Part shown: positions 19,873 to 29,581 of the stretch, piece by piece
How positions within the stretch are numbered: the stretch's first letter is position 1
How the letters are laid out: each line of letters starts with the position of its first letter
NCBI RefSeq assembly: GCF_000526515.1
Contig: NZ_JAGF01000001.1
Span: 3,968,001 to 4,032,000, forward strand
Length of the DNA stretch: 64,000 bases
Direction: 5' to 3'
Origin: Cellulomonas sp. KRMCY2
GTDB lineage: Bacteria > Actinomycetota > Actinomycetes > Actinomycetales > Cellulomonadaceae
Program-made: the position numbers and the translations under genes
Notes under the pieces: generated by a model
Seen by the model: only the letters and a program-made list of their open reading frames with translations
Databases searched by the model: none
What the model was told of the DNA's origin: nothing

Positions 19873-21684
19873 TCAGCGGGTCTGGGCGAGCCACGCGTCG
19901 TGCATCGCGGCGTACGGGCCGTCCTGCGCCAGGAGCGTGCTGTGCCGGCCCACCTGCACGACGTGACCCTCCTCGACCACGACGACCAGATCGGCTGCCT
20001 CGGCGGTGGAGAGCCGGTGCGCGATCGTCAGGGTGCCCCGGCCGGCGGTCAGCTGGTCGAGAGCCCTGGCGATGCGTACCTCGGTCGCCGGGTCCACGGC
20101 ACTGGTCGCCTCGTCCAGGACGAGGTAGTCGGCCGCCGCCAGGTGCGCGCGCGCCAGGGCGACGAGCTGCCGCTCACCGGCGGAGAGCCGCTCGCCACGC
20201 TGACCCACCTCGGTGTCCAGACCGTGCGGCAGGTCCGCGAGCCAGTCCGCCAGACCGAGCTCGGCGAACGCCCGCTCGACCGTCGCGCGGTCCACGTCGT
20301 CGGCCCGGGCACCGTAGGCGACGTTCTCGACGAGCGTCCCGGTGAACAGGAACCCCTCCTGCGGGACCAGGACGACCCGCTGCCGCAGGCTCGACAAGGT
20401 CATGCCACGCAGGTCGACACCGTCGACGAGCACCTGACCGGCGGCCGGGTCGACCAGGCGGGTGACGAGCTTGGCCAGGGTCGTCTTGCCCGAGCCCGTG
20501 GCCCCGACCACGGCGACCTTGGCCCGGGCCGGCAGGTCCAGGTCGACACCCTGCAGCACGAGCGGGCCACCGGGGTACGCGAAGTCGACCCCGCGAAGCT
20601 CCACGTGGGCCGGGCCGCGCGGGGTGTCGACCCCACCGGTCACCGGGTCGGCGACCTCGATCGGCGTGTCGATCACCCCGAGGACCCGACGCCATCCGGC
20701 GATCGCGTTCTGCAGCTCGTTCAGGATCTCGGTGGCCATCTGGACCGGTCCGGTGAACAGCTGGACGAGGAAGAGGAAGGCGAGCAGCCGCCCGACGGTC
20801 ATGCTCCCGCCGATCCCGAGCTGCGTGCCCACCACGACGACAGCGGCCAGCGCTGCGTTCGCGACCAGCACGCCGCTGGAGAACACGGCAGCGACCCGCA
20901 CCTGTGCGCGCACCATCGCGTCGCGGTTCGCCGCCACCGACCGGTCGATCCTGCGCTGGGTGCGTGGCCCGACCCCGTACGCGCGGATCGTCTCGGCGCC
21001 CACGACCGCCTCGGAGATGGCACCGAGCATCGCACCGACCCGCTGCCGCACGAGCCCGTAGGCGGCACTGACCTTCTTCTGCGCAGGTCGGAGCACCAGG
21101 ATCAGCGGGATGAAGCAGGCCCAGACGACGAGCGTGAGCTGCCAGGAGTAGACGGCCATCAGGATCGTGGCGACGCCGATCTGCAGGACCGAGACGAGCA
21201 GCATGATCCCGCCCCACTGCACGAACAGCGAGATCGTGTCGACGTCGCTCGTCACGCGCGAGACGAGGCTGCCGCGCCGCTCGGTGCCCTGCGTGAGGAC
21301 CGAGAGGTCGTGCACCCGCCGGAAGGCCGTGACGCGCAGCTGCGCGAGGCCGGCCTCGCTGCTCCGGAACAGGCGGACGTTGACGAGCGCGGCACAGGCT
21401 CCCGAGATCAGCAGCCCGAGCGCCGCAAGACCGATGAGCCCGAGCACGCGATCGACGCTGGGGCCCTCCGCGGCGAGGATCCCGGTGTCGATGGTCTGCT
21501 GCACCGCGATCGGGACCACGACCCGCCCGCCGGCAGCGACGACCGCGAGCAGCACCGTGACGACCAGTCCGTCGAGCAGCTGGGGTGAGACCTGGACCCC
21601 ACGGCGCAGCGTGGCCAGCGGGCCGAGGGTGCTGGTGCTCTCGAGCCGGACATGGGCGGCTGAGGTCCGCACCTCGGTGCTCAT
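19873..21684 (-). CDS. ABC exporter subunit with canonical ATPase site residues
   Basis: 603 residues: a six-helix membrane domain (about 35-330) followed by a nucleotide-binding domain with Walker [10 protein letters not shown], signature LSAGERQL, Walker [13 protein letters not shown] with the catalytic Glu, and H-loop His in TIAHRLS. Its ATG overlaps the stop of the partner subunit (ATGA), so the two should form a heterodimeric exporter of the multidrug/lipid type. Note that the signature is LSAGE rather than LSGGQ, so the ATP site that uses it may be altered. The substrate is unknown. Confidence 0.9.
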   Translation of the reverse strand: MSTEVRTSAAHVRLESTSTLGPLATLRRGVQVSPQLLDGLVVTVLLAVVAAGGRVVVPIAVQQTIDTGILAAEGPSVDRVLGLIGLAALGLLISGACAALVNVRLFRSSEAGLAQLRVTAFRRVHDLSVLTQGTERRGSLVSRVTSDVDTISLFVQWGGIMLLVSVLQIGVATILMAVYSWQLTLVVWACFIPLILVLRPAQKKVSAAYGLVRQRVGAMLGAISEAVVGAETIRAYGVGPRTQRRIDRSVAANRDAMVRAQVRVAAVFSSGVLVANAALAAVVVVGTQLGIGGSMTVGRLLAFLFLVQLFTGPVQMATEILNELQNAIAGWRRVLGVIDTPIEVADPVTGGVDTPRGPAHVELRGVDFAYPGGPLVLQGVDLDLPARAKVAVVGATGSGKTTLAKLVTRLVDPAAGQVLVDGVDLRGMTLSSLRQRVVLVPQEGFLFTGTLVENVAYGARADDVDRATVERAFAELGLADWLADLPHGLDTEVGQRGERLSAGERQLVALARAHLAAADYLVLDEATSAVDPATEVRIARALDQLTAGRGTLTIAHRLSTAEAADLVVVVEEGHVVQVGRHSTLLAQDGPYAAMHDAWLAQTR

Positions 21685-23705
21685 GACTCCCCCTCGGGGG
21701 CGACATCGGTCCGGTCGGCTTCCAGCAGGTCGGCATCCGCCGGCTCGACGTCCGCCGGCTCGACGTCCGCCGGCTCGGCGTCGGCCGGATCGGCAGCGAG
21801 GTGGGAGCGCCGCTCGGACTCCTGCTGGTAGGCCGTGGCGAGCTCGCGGTAACCCGGGTCCCGGGCGAGCAGCTCGGCGTGCGTTCCGCGGTCGACGACG
21901 GTTCCACCCTCGAGGTGCACCACCTCGTCGGCCAGCAGCACGGAGGACATCCGGTACGCGACCATCAGGACGGTCGGCCCCTCGGACCCGCCGTCCGACG
22001 ACGTCAGGGCGGCCCGGAAGCCGGTGAGGATCTTCTGCTCGACCCCCGGGTCCACGGCGGACGTCGCGTCGTCGAGCACGAGGAGACGCGGACGCCGCAC
22101 CAGTGCGCGGGCGATCACCAGCCGCTGACGCTGCCCGCCGGACAGGTTCGCGCCACGTTCGCCGAGCGGGGCGTCCAACCCTCCGGGCAGGCCTCGGACC
22201 ACCCGGTCGACCCGTGCCAGGCGCAACGCATCCCAGACGGCGGCGTCGTCGGGCGCCGTGGGGTCGTCCGCGTCGGCCAGCGTCACGTTGCCGCGCACGG
22301 TGTCCTCGAAGACGAAGGCGTGCTGCGGCACGAAGGCGACCTGCGACGTGAGGTCCTGCGACAGCATGTCGCGCAGGTCGACACCGTCGATCAGGACCGC
22401 ACCGGCGCTCGGGTCGCGCAGCCGACTGAGCAACGAGACCAGCGTCGTCTTCCCTGCGCCGGTCACGCCGACGAGCGCCGTCGTGCGGCCGGGCGCGAGC
22501 TCGAGATCGACGTCACGCAGCAGGGTGCGATGGCCGGACGAGTCGTCCACCGTCACCTCGACACCACGCATCTGCACGCGCGCGCCGGCGGCGAGGGCCG
22601 GCACCGGGACCGAGCCCTGCGCCAGCTCGCCACGCGCATCGAGCACCCGGGCGATGCGGTCGTACCCGACCAGGCCACGCGGGAGCTCGCCCAGCACCCA
22701 CCCGAACGCGCGGACCGGGACAGCCATCAGCGTCAGGAGGTAGGCGGCACCGACGATGTCACCGGTCTCGACGGCCCCCGCGGCGACGCGCTGGGTCCCG
22801 ACCAGGAGCACGACGAGGCTGCCGAGGCTCGGCAGCAGGTCGATCACCGGGTCGAAGACCGCGCGCACCTGGCCGACGCGGACGTTGGCCGCGCGCAGCA
22901 GGTCGGTCCGCGCGGCGAACCGCTCCTCCTCGCGGTCCTCGGTGCCGAGGGACTTGACCAGCAGGGCCGCCTCGAAGCTCTCGTGCGCGATGTCGGAGAC
23001 CTCGGCCCGCAGCTGTTGCGCGCGGGTGATCGCCGGCGACATGTAGCGCTGGAAGACGAGGTTCGCGATGACCGCCAGCGGGAGCACGCTGAGCGCGGTC
23101 ACGGCGAGCAGGGAATCGATCCGGAACAGCGCGACCGCGGCGACGACGATCATCACCACGACGCCAAGGGCGAAGGGCAGCGGGTTGAACACACCCGTCG
23201 CAGCCTCGACGTCCGAGTTCGCGTTCGACAGCAGCTGACCGGTCGGGTGGGCCCGGTGCCACGACATCGGCAGCCGCAGGTACTGGCGGGTCACGGCGCG
23301 CCGGTGGGCGGCCTGGATCTCGGCGTAGCCGATGCCCGCGAAGATCCGCCGCCCGGCCACGGCTGCGGCGAGGGTCACGGCGACGCCGAGCAGGACGACA
23401 CCCGCGATCCACAGGTCGCCCCGGGCGTCGAGGTCGCCCGCCAGGGCGGGGACGACGACGCGGTCGGTGATCGCGCCGAGGACCTGGCTCACGGCGACCG
23501 TCATCGCCCCGAACACCGCCGAGAGACCGATCGCCAGGCCGTAGGTGCGTGGCCTCGAGGAGATCCCGCGCCAGATGAGCTGGACCGAGCGGCGGACCGC
23601 ACCCCCGGTCAGCCCGACGGGCGCCCGATCCGGCGGGTCGGTCGGGGTCGCGGTGGCGCCGGGTGTCCCGAGCGGCCGCCCGGGACCGTTCGGTCGCGCG
23701 CGCAC
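21681..23705 (-). CDS. ABC exporter subunit with degenerate ATPase residues
   Basis: 674 residues from a GTG with GGAAGG 6 bases upstream. It has a six-helix membrane domain, then Walker A GVTGAGKTT and a perfect LSGGQRQR signature. Its Walker B reads LLVLDDATSAVD, with Asp replacing the catalytic Glu, and the H-loop His is replaced by Tyr (VAYRMSS). The complementary pattern with the downstream subunit is the hallmark of heterodimeric exporters with one degenerate ATP site. The C-terminus is an acidic tail with repeats of PADVE, encoded by a 15-bp tandem repeat. Confidence 0.9.
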   Translation of the reverse strand: MRARPNGPGRPLGTPGATATPTDPPDRAPVGLTGGAVRRSVQLIWRGISSRPRTYGLAIGLSAVFGAMTVAVSQVLGAITDRVVVPALAGDLDARGDLWIAGVVLLGVAVTLAAAVAGRRIFAGIGYAEIQAAHRRAVTRQYLRLPMSWHRAHPTGQLLSNANSDVEAATGVFNPLPFALGVVVMIVVAAVALFRIDSLLAVTALSVLPLAVIANLVFQRYMSPAITRAQQLRAEVSDIAHESFEAALLVKSLGTEDREEERFAARTDLLRAANVRVGQVRAVFDPVIDLLPSLGSLVVLLVGTQRVAAGAVETGDIVGAAYLLTLMAVPVRAFGWVLGELPRGLVGYDRIARVLDARGELAQGSVPVPALAAGARVQMRGVEVTVDDSSGHRTLLRDVDLELAPGRTTALVGVTGAGKTTLVSLLSRLRDPSAGAVLIDGVDLRDMLSQDLTSQVAFVPQHAFVFEDTVRGNVTLADADDPTAPDDAAVWDALRLARVDRVVRGLPGGLDAPLGERGANLSGGQRQRLVIARALVRRPRLLVLDDATSAVDPGVEQKILTGFRAALTSSDGGSEGPTVLMVAYRMSSVLLADEVVHLEGGTVVDRGTHAELLARDPGYRELATAYQQESERRSHLAADPADAEPADVEPADVEPADADLLEADRTDVAPEGES
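21736..21780 (-). repeat. Three 15-bp repeats encoding an acidic tail
   Basis: Three head-to-tail copies of a 15-bp unit (TCCGCCGGCTCGACG on the plus strand, the third with one change) encode PADVE/PADAE-type repeats near the C-terminus of the ABC exporter subunit. Confidence 0.8.
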
Positions 23706-23763
23706 TGGCGTCCTTCCGTCCTGCGGTGGGGATGGCTCAGCGTCTCACATGTCACGATGGCCC

Positions 23764-24411
23764 ATGCCCTGGCACCCCCTCGAACGCGCCGCCCTCGCCG
23801 ATGCCCTGATCGCCGTCGGCCCCGACGCGCCGACGCTGTGCGAGGGCTGGTCGGCCCGACACCTCGCCGCGCACGTCGTCCTGCGCGAGACGGCGCCCCT
23901 GGTCGGCGCCGGTGTGGTCCTCCCGGCGCTCGCCGAACGGGCCGAGCAGCGGATCCAGGCCCTCGGCGACGGGCAGACCTCGCCGGAGAGCTGGGCGCGG
24001 CTCGTGCAGCGCGTCAGGACGGGTCCGCCGGCCTGGAGCCCGATGCGCTGGGCCGGGGACGCCGTCCAGCTCGTCGAGCTCTTCGTGCACACCGAGGACG
24101 TGCGCCGTGGCGGTGCCGCCGGGTACCAGGTCGCACCCCGCGAGCGTCAGCGCGGGCACGACGACACCCTGTGGCGAGCCCTGAGCCGGACGGCGCGGAT
24201 GCTCTACCGCAGCTGCCCGGTCGGCGTGGTCCTGGCCGACGGCACCGGGCGCGACCTGCGGGTCAGGGCCGCGGTCCCGGGTGACGTCATCGTCCGCGGT
24301 CCGGTCGGGGAGCTGCTGCTGCACGCGTTCGGCCGCTCGGCGGTCGCCCACGTGACCGTGGAGGGCACGACCGAGGCAGTCGCCTCGATGGACGCCTCCC
24401 GGCCTCGCTAG
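23764..24411 (+). CDS. TIGR03085-type protein of the mycothiol-dependent maleylpyruvate isomerase fold
   Basis: 215 residues from the ATG at 23764 (MPWHPLERAAL); an ATG at 23749 is an in-frame alternative. The N-terminal PTLCEGWSARHLAAHVVLRE and the metal-ligand-like LVELFVHTEDVRRG match the actinobacterial family with a DinB/MDMPI four-helix domain, where three His residues bind a metal. A weaker -10 (CACGAT) lies 5 bases upstream, so it may also be leaderless. The organism makes mycothiol (mshC is in the window), so a mycothiol-linked reaction is plausible but not shown. It converges on hisF with a 23-base gap. Confidence 0.8.
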   Translation: MPWHPLERAALADALIAVGPDAPTLCEGWSARHLAAHVVLRETAPLVGAGVVLPALAERAEQRIQALGDGQTSPESWARLVQRVRTGPPAWSPMRWAGDAVQLVELFVHTEDVRRGGAAGYQVAPRERQRGHDDTLWRALSRTARMLYRSCPVGVVLADGTGRDLRVRAAVPGDVIVRGPVGELLLHAFGRSAVAHVTVEGTTEAVASMDASRPR

Positions 24412-24434
24412 CCGGAGCGGGACGCACCTCGAGC

Positions 24435-25205
24435 TCAGCGCACCTCGAAGCCGGCAGCACGCAGGTGGTCCTTGACCTGCCCGATGGTCAGCACCCCGAA
24501 GTGGAAGACGCTGGCCGCGAGAATGGCGTCGGCGCCGGCCCGTGCGGCCTCGACGAAGTGCTCGGCCGTGCCCGCACCGCCGCTGGCGATGAGCGGGACG
24601 CTCACCGCGCGGCGCACCTCGGCGAGCATCTCCAGGTCGAAGCCGGCCGTCGTGCCGTCGGCGTCCATCGAGTTGAGCAGCACCTCACCCGCGCCGAGAG
24701 CCACCGCGCGTTGCGCCCACTCCACGGCGTCGATCCCCGTCCCCTGGCGGCCGCCGTGCGTCGTGACCTCATAGCCGGACGGTGTCGGCGGTCCGTCGAC
24801 CACCCGCCGGGCATCGACCGAGAGGACCAGCACCTGGCTGCCGAAGCGCTCGGCGATCTCGGCGACGAGCCCCGGCCGCGCGATCGCCGCGGTGTTCACT
24901 CCTACCTTGTCCGCGCCCGCCCGCAGCAGTCGGTCGACGTCATCGGTGGAGCGCACGCCGCCGCCGACAGTCAGCGGGACGAAGACGACATCCGCCGTAC
25001 GGCCCACGACGTCGTAGGTCGTCCGCCGGTTGCCGGACGACGCCGAGACGTCGAGGAAGGTGATCTCGTCCGCGCCCTCGGCGTCGTACCGTCGGGCGAG
25101 CTCGACCGGGTCACCGGCGTCGCGCAGGTCGGCGAAGTTGACACCCTTGACGACGCGTCCCGCATCGACGTCGAGGCACGGGATGACTCGGATCGCTGGT
25201 GCCAT
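24435..25205 (-). CDS. hisF: Imidazole glycerol phosphate synthase cyclase subunit
   Basis: 256 residues, the normal HisF size. It forms imidazole-glycerol phosphate and AICAR from PRFAR using ammonia from HisH. The (beta/alpha)8 barrel shows the phosphate sites and catalytic Asp residues: [15 protein letters not shown] near the start and [27 protein letters not shown] and LIASGGAG further on. It starts 5 bases after the FKBP lipoprotein stop, so these two are probably co-transcribed. hisI is 4.7 kb away, split off by the exporter genes. Confidence 0.96.
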   Translation of the reverse strand: MAPAIRVIPCLDVDAGRVVKGVNFADLRDAGDPVELARRYDAEGADEITFLDVSASSGNRRTTYDVVGRTADVVFVPLTVGGGVRSTDDVDRLLRAGADKVGVNTAAIARPGLVAEIAERFGSQVLVLSVDARRVVDGPPTPSGYEVTTHGGRQGTGIDAVEWAQRAVALGAGEVLLNSMDADGTTAGFDLEMLAEVRRAVSVPLIASGGAGTAEHFVEAARAGADAILAASVFHFGVLTIGQVKDHLRAAGFEVR

Positions 25206-25210
25206 GGGTC

Positions 25211-26095
25211 TCAGCCGACCGTCGGGCCGCCGCTGGCGGCGAGGATGTCCACCACGAAGACAAGGGTCTCGTCCGCGAGCTCGTTGTCGGTGCCGCCGAA
25301 ACCGAGCCGCGGCGGGATCACCAGGAGGACCTGACTGCCCACCGTCTGCTCGACGAGCCCGACGTCCCAGCCCTCGATCACCGACGCCACGCCGATCGGG
25401 AACGGCGCGGGGAGCTTGCCGTCGCCCCAGCTCGTGTCGAAGGTCGACCCGTCGGACCAGCTCACACCGGTGAACTGCACGGTGATCACCTGACCGGCGG
25501 CGACCTGACGTCCGCTCCCCCGGATCAGCGGCTGGACCACGAGGTCCGTCGGCGGAGCCGTGTCCGGGACCGAGATCGAGGGTTCGCCGTCCGCTCCGAG
25601 CTCGACGACGGGCAGCCCTTCGCGTGGCTCGACCGCCTCACCCTGCGCGCGGGTCGGCAGGATGTCGAAGACGGCGATCGTCGCGGGCCCCGGTCCGTCG
25701 ACCGGTGGCACCAGGTTCAGGATGCGTGAACCCACCGTCTGGCCCTGCAGGGCCGTGAAGATGTCGACCCCGAGGGCCTCCGCGCTGAGCAGGTAGGCCT
25801 TCGGCTCGCTGGAGTACGTCTCCCCAACGACCGACGCGTCCTGACCCGCCTCGGCGTAGAAGTCCACCAGGATCGGCTCGCCCTCCTGGACCGGCGGTCC
25901 GGCGCCCTCCCAGACGACCTCGACCCTCGGCTCGCTGATCACGAACGGGGTCTCGTACTCGAGCAGCGGTGCGACACCTGGCTCGCCCGTCACGACGACC
26001 TCGCCGGTCGGCTCGGGCTCCGCGGTGCATGCGGTGAGGACGGCGGCGACGCCGAGCACGAGCACGGCGATCCCCGTGGCGGCCTGACGGCGCAC
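25211..26095 (-). CDS. FKBP-type peptidyl-prolyl isomerase lipoprotein with two FKBP-like domains
   Basis: 294 residues from a GTG at 26095, with GGGAG a few bases upstream. The signal peptide ends in the lipobox LTAC (Cys23), so the protein is anchored outside the membrane. The C-terminal domain (about 195-290) is a canonical [40 protein letters not shown] and IPPRLGFGG. Residues ~75-175 repeat this layout in degraded form ([25 protein letters not shown]) without the usual active-site aromatics. It should help fold exported proteins. It sits between pafA and hisF. Confidence 0.88.
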   Translation of the reverse strand: MRRQAATGIAVLVLGVAAVLTACTAEPEPTGEVVVTGEPGVAPLLEYETPFVISEPRVEVVWEGAGPPVQEGEPILVDFYAEAGQDASVVGETYSSEPKAYLLSAEALGVDIFTALQGQTVGSRILNLVPPVDGPGPATIAVFDILPTRAQGEAVEPREGLPVVELGADGEPSISVPDTAPPTDLVVQPLIRGSGRQVAAGQVITVQFTGVSWSDGSTFDTSWGDGKLPAPFPIGVASVIEGWDVGLVEQTVGSQVLLVIPPRLGFGGTDNELADETLVFVVDILAASGGPTVG

Positions 26096-26242
26096 GGTGC
26101 TCCCTTCGTGGTGCCGGGTCACCGGCGCATCCGACGCTCGCGGGGGGATCCGCGGACGGCTCACTGTACGGGCTGGGCCCGGGTCCTGGCCCGGCAGGAC
26201 CAGGGCATCGACGGGCAGGTCACGTGCCATCGGGACGGATCG

Positions 26243-27604
26243 TCACATCGACTCGAGGAGCCGGTCCACCCGCTCGTCGACGCTGCGGAACGGATCCTTG
26301 CACAGCACGGTGCGCTGGGCCTGGTCGTTGAGCTTCAGGTGCACCCAGTCGACGGTGTAGTCGCGGCGAGCCTCCTGTGCGCGGCGCACGAAGTCACCGC
26401 GAAGCTTGGCCCGGGTCGTCTGGGGCGGTACGGCGGTGGCCTCGAACACGTCGAGGTCGGACACGACGCGCTCGACCATCCCGCGTGCTGCCAGGAGGTT
26501 GTACAGCCCCTCGGACCGGGAGATGTCGTGGTACGCGAGGTCGAGCCTGGCGACCCGGGCGTCGTCCATCGCGATGCCGTGCTTGGCCTGGTACCGCTCG
26601 ATCAGCCGGAGCTTGATCACCCAGTCCAGCTCACGGTCGACCAGGGTCAGGTCGCCGGTGCGCATCGCGCGCAGGCCCCGTTCCCACAGCTCGAGGGTCT
26701 GCTTGATCACCGGGGTGAGCTCGACGCTCGAGGTGACGAAGCCCTGCACGCGCGCCAGGTACTCCTCCTGGATGTCCAGGGCCGTGGCCGTCCTGCCGTT
26801 GGCGAGCTGGACCGGCGCGGAGCCGGTCAGGTCGTGGCTGATCTCCCGGATCGCCCGCATCGGGTTCTCCAGGGTGAGCTCGCGCATCGGGATCCCGGCC
26901 TCGATCATCCGGAGCAGGAGGTCGGTCGCACCGACCTTGAGCAGGGTCGTGGTCTCCGACATCGAGGAGTCCCCGACGATCACGTGCAGCCTGCGGTAGG
27001 ACTCGGCGTCGGCATGCGGCTCGTCGCGGGTGTTGATGATCGGTCGCGACCGGGTGGTCGCGCTCGAGACGGACTCCCAGATGTGGTCGGCCCGCTGGGA
27101 CAGGCAGTACTGCGCCCCGCGGGCCGTGGGCAGCACCTTGCCCGCACCGGTCAGGACCTGGCGCGTGATCAGGAACGGCACCAGGACGTCGGCGAGCCGC
27201 CCGAAGTCCCCCTGGCGCCGCACCAGGTAGTTCTCGTGACAGCCGTAGGAGTTGCCCGCCGAGTCCGTGTTGTTCTTGAACAGGTGGATCGTGCCGGGTA
27301 CGCCCTCGTGCTCGAGCCGCTGCTGGGCGTCGAGGACGAGTCCCTCGAGGATGCGTTCCCCGCCGCGGTCGTGCGCGACGAGCTGGCGGACGTCGTCGCA
27401 CTCGGCTGTGGCGTACTCGGGGTGCGAGCCGACGTCCAGGTACAGGCGGGACCCGTTGCGCAGGAAGACGTTCGACGACCGGCCCCAGGCGACGACCTTG
27501 CGGAACAGGTACCGAGCCACCTCGTCGGCGGAGAGCCCACGACCCTCGTCGACCGCGCAGGTCACGCCGTACTCGGTCTCGATCCCGAAGATCCGCCGGT
27601 CCAT
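26243..27604 (-). CDS. pafA: Pup--protein ligase
   Basis: 453 residues, the usual PafA size. It links the C-terminal glutamate of Pup to substrate lysines through a phosphorylated Pup intermediate. The N-terminal [13 protein letters not shown], the catalytic Asp in [11 protein letters not shown], the nucleotide-binding [19 protein letters not shown] and the Arg-rich NTRDEPHAD are all conserved with glutamine synthetase-like carboxylate-amine ligases. The ATG begins 3 bases after the prcA stop, so it is coupled to the pup-prcB-prcA operon. The pafBC genes that often follow pafA are absent; an FKBP lipoprotein gene follows instead. Confidence 0.97.
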   Translation of the reverse strand: MDRRIFGIETEYGVTCAVDEGRGLSADEVARYLFRKVVAWGRSSNVFLRNGSRLYLDVGSHPEYATAECDDVRQLVAHDRGGERILEGLVLDAQQRLEHEGVPGTIHLFKNNTDSAGNSYGCHENYLVRRQGDFGRLADVLVPFLITRQVLTGAGKVLPTARGAQYCLSQRADHIWESVSSATTRSRPIINTRDEPHADAESYRRLHVIVGDSSMSETTTLLKVGATDLLLRMIEAGIPMRELTLENPMRAIREISHDLTGSAPVQLANGRTATALDIQEEYLARVQGFVTSSVELTPVIKQTLELWERGLRAMRTGDLTLVDRELDWVIKLRLIERYQAKHGIAMDDARVARLDLAYHDISRSEGLYNLLAARGMVERVVSDLDVFEATAVPPQTTRAKLRGDFVRRAQEARRDYTVDWVHLKLNDQAQRTVLCKDPFRSVDERVDRLLESM

Positions 27605-27607
27605 CGA

Positions 27608-28318
27608 TCAGGCCTGCTCGTCGCCGACGCGACCGAGCAGCTCGCCGACGGCCGCGGCCGCCAGGCGTCTGAAGGCACGCCGTGGGCGGGTGCGGTCCAG
27701 CACCGCGACCTCGAGCTGGGCAGGGCCGAGCTCCCGTGCCTCGCCCTCCGGCTGCGTCCCGAGCACCCGGACCGCGAGCTGGACGGCGCCGGCCAGATCC
27801 ATCCCCGGACGCCACTGCTCGCCGAGGCGCTCGGCCAGGTGCTCCGCCTGGCCACCCATGACGACATGACCGTGCTCGTCGGCGACGGAGCCGTCGTAGG
27901 ACAGCCGGTAGATCTGGTCGGCGGCAGGCGTGGCACCGACCTCCGCCACGACGAGCTCGACCTCGAGCGGCTTGGACTCCGTGGTGAAGACCGTGCCGAG
28001 GGTCTGGGCGTAGGCGTTGGCCAGACCGCGCGCGTTGACGTCCGCACGGTCGTAGGAGTAGCCGCGCAGATCGGCGTACCGCACACCGGCCACCCGGAGG
28101 TTCTCGAACTCGTTGTACTTGCCGACGGCCGCGAACGCGATCCGGTCGTAGATCTCGGAGATCTTGTGCAGCGAGCGCGACGGGTTCTCGGTGGCGAACG
28201 CGATGCCGTCGTCGTAGGCGAGCACGACCACCGAGCGGCCGCGGGCGATGCCCTTGCGTGCGTAGTCGGCCCGATCCTTCATCAGCTGCTCGGGCGAGAC
28301 GTAGAACGGCATGCTCAT
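27608..28318 (-). CDS. prcA: Proteasome subunit alpha
   Basis: 236 residues. It forms the outer rings of the 20S core, which gate substrate entry and bind ARC. The N-terminal segment [20 protein letters not shown] is the gating tail with the conserved [14 protein letters not shown] block. No N-terminal nucleophile Thr is exposed, as expected for alpha subunits. The start overlaps the prcB stop (ATGA), favouring equal synthesis of the two subunits. The C-terminal ~20 residues are Arg/Ala-rich. Confidence 0.96.
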   Translation of the reverse strand: MSMPFYVSPEQLMKDRADYARKGIARGRSVVVLAYDDGIAFATENPSRSLHKISEIYDRIAFAAVGKYNEFENLRVAGVRYADLRGYSYDRADVNARGLANAYAQTLGTVFTTESKPLEVELVVAEVGATPAADQIYRLSYDGSVADEHGHVVMGGQAEHLAERLGEQWRPGMDLAGAVQLAVRVLGTQPEGEARELGPAQLEVAVLDRTRPRRAFRRLAAAAVGELLGRVGDEQA

Positions 28319-29148
28319 CGCGACTCACCCCCCGGCTTCTCGGTGGCTCTGCGGATCCCCTCGATCTCGGCGGCGACGGCCGCCAGGTCCTCGTCCCGGA
28401 CCCGCAGGTACCCGGCCTCCGTGACGGTCGCCACGACCGGCCAGATCTGGCGCGTGGCATCCGGGCCGCCCGTCGCGGAGTCGTCGTCCGCGGCGTCGAC
28501 GAGGGCGTGCACCGCTGTGTGGACCGCGTCGGTCGCGCTCATCCCCGACCACCACAGCTTCTTCAGCGAGCTCCGTGCGAAGACCGCGCCGGAGCCGACG
28601 GCGTGGTAGTCCATCTCCTCGTACCGGCCGCCGGTGACGTCGTACGAGAAGATCCGCCCGGTCCGGCGTTCGAGGTCGTAGCCACCGAACAACGGCACGA
28701 CGGCCAGCCCTTGCATGGCCAGCCCGAGGCTGCCGCGGATCATCGAGGCGAGCCGGTTGGCCTTGCCGTCGAGCGAGAGCGAGGTCCCCTCGATCTTCTC
28801 GTAGTGCTCGAGCTCGAGCTGGAACAGCCGGACGAGCTCGAGGGCCAGCCCCGCGGTGCCCGCGATGCCCACCGCCGAGTGCCCGTCGGCGGGGAAGACC
28901 TTCTCGATGTGGCGGCTGGCGATCATCGAGCCGGCCGTCGCGCGGCGGTCACCGGCCATCACGATGCCGCCGTCGAAGGCCAGCGCCACGATGGTCGTGG
29001 CGTTCGGCGACTGCGGCACGTCACCGGCGGGCAGCACCCGGCCGGGCGGCAGCAGGGACGGGTCGTGCGATGCGAGGAAGTCGAGGAACGAGGAGGTGCC
29101 GGGTGTCGTGAAGGACCGCGGCAGGCGACCGTGGGTGTCCGGGCTCAT
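28315..29148 (-). CDS. prcB: Proteasome subunit beta
   Basis: 277 residues. A propeptide of 50 residues ends at SPNA, exposing Thr51 of [21 protein letters not shown] as the N-terminal nucleophile after autocleavage. The catalytic Asp and Lys partners lie in GDRRAT and ASRHIEKVF, and the [10 protein letters not shown]-like block [11 protein letters not shown] completes the site. Four stacked rings with PrcA form the 20S core. It starts 6 bases after pup and overlaps prcA. Confidence 0.97.
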   Translation of the reverse strand: MSPDTHGRLPRSFTTPGTSSFLDFLASHDPSLLPPGRVLPAGDVPQSPNATTIVALAFDGGIVMAGDRRATAGSMIASRHIEKVFPADGHSAVGIAGTAGLALELVRLFQLELEHYEKIEGTSLSLDGKANRLASMIRGSLGLAMQGLAVVPLFGGYDLERRTGRIFSYDVTGGRYEEMDYHAVGSGAVFARSSLKKLWWSGMSATDAVHTAVHALVDAADDDSATGGPDATRQIWPVVATVTEAGYLRVRDEDLAAVAAEIEGIRRATEKPGGESR

Positions 29149-29154
29149 CGAGGG

Positions 29155-29349
29155 TCACTGACCGCCCTTCTGCACGAACCCGCGCACGAACGACTCCGCG
29201 TTGGACTCCAGCACGTCGTCGATCTCGTCCAGGAGTGCGTCGACCTCGGCGTCCCGCGCCTGGGCCGCGGGCGCGGTCGGGACGGGTTCGGGCAGGTCCG
29301 CAGGCTCGTCGTCCTCGCGTCGGTGCTGGCGCTGGTCCTGACCGGCCAT
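29155..29349 (-). CDS. pup: Prokaryotic ubiquitin-like protein Pup
   Basis: 64 residues, disordered and acidic, ending in GGQ. The C-terminal Gln must be deamidated to Glu by Dop before PafA can ligate it, and dop is present at 35203. The central stretch DAEVDALLDEIDDVLESNAE is the helix that binds the ARC coiled coil. GGGAGG lies 5 bases before the ATG. A TAGGAT box at 29414-29409 is a likely -10, giving a leader of about 55 bases and making pup the first gene of the pup-prcB-prcA-pafA operon. Confidence 0.97.
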   Translation of the reverse strand: MAGQDQRQHRREDDEPADLPEPVPTAPAAQARDAEVDALLDEIDDVLESNAESFVRGFVQKGGQ

Positions 29350-29408
29350 GGTGACCTCCCGGTGCTGCGTCCTGTGCTGCAGGGTGCCGGCGAGCAGCCG
29401 ACTCCTTG

Positions 29409-29471
29409 ATCCTAGGCGGCGAGGGCGACACGAGTCGGCTCAACGGGCGGCTCAACGGGCGGCTCCACGAC
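29409..29471 (-). promoter_or_regulatory. pup operon promoter with upstream 12-bp repeats
   Basis: TAGGAT (29414-29409) is the best -10 box for pup. Upstream lie two exact 12-bp copies of CGGCTCAACGGG (29436-29447 and 29448-29459) and a third degenerate copy (29460-29471). On the minus strand each exact copy carries TTGAGC, but 23 bases separate the nearest one from the -10, too far for a -35. The copies may be regulator sites. Confidence 0.45.
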
Positions 29472-29493
29472 GAGCACCGCTCCGCCATGAGCG

Positions 29494-29530
29494 CAGCAGA
29501 GCCCGGCCGCCGGGCGGCCGGGCTCTGCTG
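29494..29530. terminator. Strong hairpin after the sugar ABC operon
   Basis: A 16-bp stem (CAGCAGAGCCCGGCCG with its complement) surrounds the 5-base loop CCGGG. It lies 52 bases after the stop codon of the sugar-binding protein gene and before the pup promoter, so it insulates the proteasome operon from the sugar operon. No U-tract follows. Confidence 0.85.
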
Positions 29531-29581
29531 TCGTGTCGATCCGTCAGCCAGCTGTCAGGAGGAGGGCGCAGCCCTCACTCC

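Noticed and set aside
18106-21588. An 1160-codon open frame opposite trpE, hisI and an ABC exporter gene
   Set aside because: It spans three recognised genes on the other strand, so it cannot be a single real gene; no family motif was seen.
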